Source: Gloeocapsa sp. DLM2.Bin57
Lineage (GTDB): Bacteria; Cyanobacteriota; Cyanobacteriia; Cyanobacteriales; Gloeocapsaceae
NCBI GenBank assembly: GCA_007693955.1
Contig: RECR01000039.1
Location: forward strand, 1-34,790
Length of the DNA: 34,790 nt
Direction: 5' to 3'
The position numbers and the translations under genes are program-made. Positions 32,686 to 34,790 of the stretch are shown here, piece after piece; the first letter of the stretch is position 1, and each line of letters starts with the position of its first letter. The notes under the pieces are model-generated. The model searched no databases. It was given only the letters and a program-made list of their open reading frames with translations, and was not told where the DNA came from.

Positions 32686-34698
32686 ATGGTAACAAGATCT
32701 AGTAACCTAGCCATATTAACAGGAACAGTAGCAATGTTGGTGAACACTCTACCCATCAATGCTGCTCATTTTCACCAGGAAATAGAAGAATCTCAGCCTA
32801 ATGAGATGATTATTGCCCAAGATGTGTTAGTCCCTAATCCTACGATTATCATCGAGCAAAATCAGTCTCATCATGAGAATATGGGCTCACAACAACCACC
32901 CTTACCTCAATCCATTCCCCTGACACCACCAGCTCCACCACCTTTAGCACCTAGAGCGGTAGCACCTCCTGTAGGAGATATCGCAGTCTCCAATATGGAC
33001 GCTTCCTTAGATAGAATTGATTTGGGTACTAATATTACCGTACCTCGTTTAGTGCTGCGAGATGCTCCCGTAGAAGAGGTACTTAAGTTATTAGCCCGCA
33101 ATGCAGGATTAAACGTAATTTTTACCGATAGTCCTGCTACCGAAGGAACACAAATTAATCCCACTATTTCTTTAGATCTAGAAAATCAGTCTATCGAAGA
33201 TGTATTTAACTCGGTGTTAATGATTTCAGGATTGCAAGCTAATCGCCGTGGTAATACTATTTTTATCGGTGCAGCTTTACCCGATGGTGCGCGCAATTTA
33301 ATCAGCCGAACTCTACGACTCAATCAGGTTGATGTCCAGAGTGCCTCACTCTATTTAGCTAGTCAGGGTGCAGAAGTACAACGGGTAGTTGTTCCTCTTG
33401 AAAGGGTATCAGGTCAAAATGGCTTAATTACTGAAACAGAAGGAGCCTCAACCTTGCAAACCTTGACAGCACAAAAAGCGGAAGGATCAACAGCAGCTTT
33501 ACTATTGACAGGTTTAAAAGTAACAGGAGACGATCGCCTTAACTCCATTAACTTGATTGGTGAGCCTCGTCAGGTAGAAATGGCGACAGCTTTTCTGATG
33601 CAGCTGGATGCACGTCGTCGTCAAGTCTCAGTTAACGTCAAAATAGTAGATATTAACCTCAATAATATCCAAGATTTTAATAGTAGTTTCTCTTTTGGTT
33701 TCGATGATGGTTTCTTTGTCCAAGATGGAGGAACAGCGATTCTCAACTTTGGGGGGACAAACCCTCCTAGCGCTGGGCAAACTCGAGATAGTACCTTTTA
33801 TCCTACCATTGTTCCCTTTGCTGATACAGCACCAGGAGCAACACAAGCTGGTATATTCTTTGATAGACAAAACGCCACATTTGGTGATGTATCCCCAGGT
33901 TTTAATGATTTCACGGGAGGTCGTGTTCCCTACGCCCGTCCAGGTTTTGGCACGCGGAATAATCCTTTTCAACCTGGTCTTTCTGATATAGAGATTGATG
34001 ATGATGGCAAAATAGAATACACTTATGAGTTACCTGGTTTATATCAATTCCCCAATCGCTTTCTGTTGACTCTAGAAGCTCAGGTACAAAGTGGTAATGC
34101 GAAAATACTCACAGACCCTACCCTGGTTGTACAAGAAGCTCAAGATGCTCGTGTTGAGTTAACTCAAGGAGTTGTTACAGGCATTGAAACAGAAGTAGAT
34201 CCTCTTAGTGGTGTCAGAACTACAACACCAACTATTCAAGATGCAGGGTTAACCTTAGGGATACGGGTAGAAAGGATAGACGATAACGGTTTTATTAGCT
34301 TAGTGGTTAATCCTGAAATAAGTTCACCAGGAGGAACACAAAGCTTTAATAGTGGAGCAGGAGCAGTTAACCAGATTACTCTGTTAAATACAAGAAAACT
34401 TTCTTCTGGTTCGATACGTCTGCGGGATGGTCAGACCTTAATTCTTTCAGGTATTATTGAAGATGCAGAAAGAAGTACAGTCAGTAAAGTACCCATTCTC
34501 GGTGATCTACCTGTTTTAGGAGCTTTATTCAGAAGAACTAACTCTACCAACGATCGTCGGGAAGTGATCATCATGTTAACACCAAAAATCATGGATGAAG
34601 ACGCGGGTTATGGTTTTAACTATCGACCTGGTAATGATGCACGACAAATGCTACAAGACCGCGGTTTTTCTATCCCTGGTGCACAACCACTACCGTAA
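32686..34698 (+). CDS. pilQ: Type IV pilus secretin PilQ
   Basis: Outer-membrane channel for the pilus. 670 residues: signal-like segment 6-26, a Pro-rich linker (about 70-95; PLTPPAPPPLAPRAV), a secretin/TonB N-terminal (STN) domain about 118-195, a type II/III secretin N-domain (about 200-315), and the secretin barrel to about 650. The family signature is VPILGDLPVLGALFRRT near 602-616, followed by REVIIMLTPKI. Many PilQ proteins carry an N-terminal AMIN domain; none is apparent in the short region before STN. GAGGAGTG precedes the ATG. Last gene of pilMNOQ in the window. Confidence 0.93.
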   Translation: MVTRSSNLAILTGTVAMLVNTLPINAAHFHQEIEESQPNEMIIAQDVLVPNPTIIIEQNQSHHENMGSQQPPLPQSIPLTPPAPPPLAPRAVAPPVGDIAVSNMDASLDRIDLGTNITVPRLVLRDAPVEEVLKLLARNAGLNVIFTDSPATEGTQINPTISLDLENQSIEDVFNSVLMISGLQANRRGNTIFIGAALPDGARNLISRTLRLNQVDVQSASLYLASQGAEVQRVVVPLERVSGQNGLITETEGASTLQTLTAQKAEGSTAALLLTGLKVTGDDRLNSINLIGEPRQVEMATAFLMQLDARRRQVSVNVKIVDINLNNIQDFNSSFSFGFDDGFFVQDGGTAILNFGGTNPPSAGQTRDSTFYPTIVPFADTAPGATQAGIFFDRQNATFGDVSPGFNDFTGGRVPYARPGFGTRNNPFQPGLSDIEIDDDGKIEYTYELPGLYQFPNRFLLTLEAQVQSGNAKILTDPTLVVQEAQDARVELTQGVVTGIETEVDPLSGVRTTTPTIQDAGLTLGIRVERIDDNGFISLVVNPEISSPGGTQSFNSGAGAVNQITLLNTRKLSSGSIRLRDGQTLILSGIIEDAERSTVSKVPILGDLPVLGALFRRTNSTNDRREVIIMLTPKIMDEDAGYGFNYRPGNDARQMLQDRGFSIPGAQPLP

Positions 34699-34721
34699 TA
34701 GGGAATAGTTTGTAGGGTGTG

Positions 34722-34790
34722 GGGAGATGGGGAGACTCACAAGTGTAGGTTTTTTACAGAAAAGTTATCATGAGGTAAGACAAGGGAGAC
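34722..34790 (+). repeat. Dispersed repeat A, copy 3 (runs off window end)
   Basis: A G-rich run, then CTCACAAGTGTAGGTTTTTT, spacer, and GTAAGACAAGGGAGAC, the same block order as copy 1 beside mobA. It lies just after the pilQ stop and continues past the window, so its far end is unknown. Confidence 0.65.

Noticed and set aside
33628-33991. Opposed open frames of about 100 residues inside pilQ
   Set aside because: Both lie in other frames of the secretin gene, with no family motif and no start signal.

Overview
The window is chromosomal DNA from a cyanobacterium. The evidence is photosystem I genes (psaF, psaJ), a CpcT-type phycobilin lyase, system II cytochrome c maturation (ccsA), a CruA/CruP-type carotenoid cyclase, a pilMNOQ cluster without pilP, a photosystem II assembly gene cluster matching the slr0144-slr0152 'PAP' operon of Synechocystis 6803, and many GCGATCGC (HIP1) octamers, for example at 1101-1108, 4345-4352 and 4562-4569. 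The DNA is AT-rich, and intergenic spaces carry short dispersed repeats. The species cannot be named from sequence alone. Reading was by eye with no database search; domain and family names rest on recognised motifs.

Layout. 1-1,700: a membrane-anchored SGNH hydrolase and mobA, divergent and overlapping at their 5' ends across a trinucleotide tract, followed by a repeat-rich spacer. 1,693-5,735: an MnmC-type tRNA methyltransferase, a REC-HD-GYP regulator with degenerate key residues, and an opposed tilS-ccsA pair. 5,938-10,345: a two-gene RND efflux operon (adaptor plus pump) behind a good extended -10. 10,579-15,571: a pentapeptide-repeat protein, then the seven-gene PAP-type cluster: V4R, triple-motif small protein, phycobilisome-fold protein, V4R, 2Fe-2S ferredoxin, second phycobilisome-fold protein, membrane TPR protein. 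15,587-22,830 (minus): a TVP38-type membrane protein, an unrecognised three-gene operon with a large actin/Hsp70-type ATPase and two paralogous membrane coiled-coil proteins, and a secreted GDSL esterase. 22,916-25,489: psaF-psaJ with a clear terminator, divergent from tsaD-cpcT. 25,663-29,854 (minus): an acidic secreted protein, an Ntn amidase, a CruA/CruP-like flavoprotein and a secreted repeat protein. 30,032-34,698: pilM-pilN-pilO-pilQ.

How the genes work together. Most clusters are housekeeping or photosynthetic: tRNA modification (mnmC-like, tilS, tsaD), photosystem and phycobilisome biogenesis (PAP cluster, psaFJ, cpcT, ccsA, cruA/P) and type IV pili. The best candidate for something undescribed is the ATPase operon at 16,378-21,694: a roughly 1,085-residue protein with a C-terminal actin/Hsp70 fold, coupled to two membrane proteins that share a helix plus C-terminal domain. 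Second is the PAP cluster, where one of two phycobilisome-fold paralogues keeps the chromophore Cys and Asp and the other has lost both, next to a small protein with three evenly spaced FF-W-E-G motifs.

No tRNA, rRNA, CRISPR array or complete insertion sequence was seen. No gene-free stretch exceeds about 300 bases; the longest (1395-1692, 298 bases) is filled by repeats described below.
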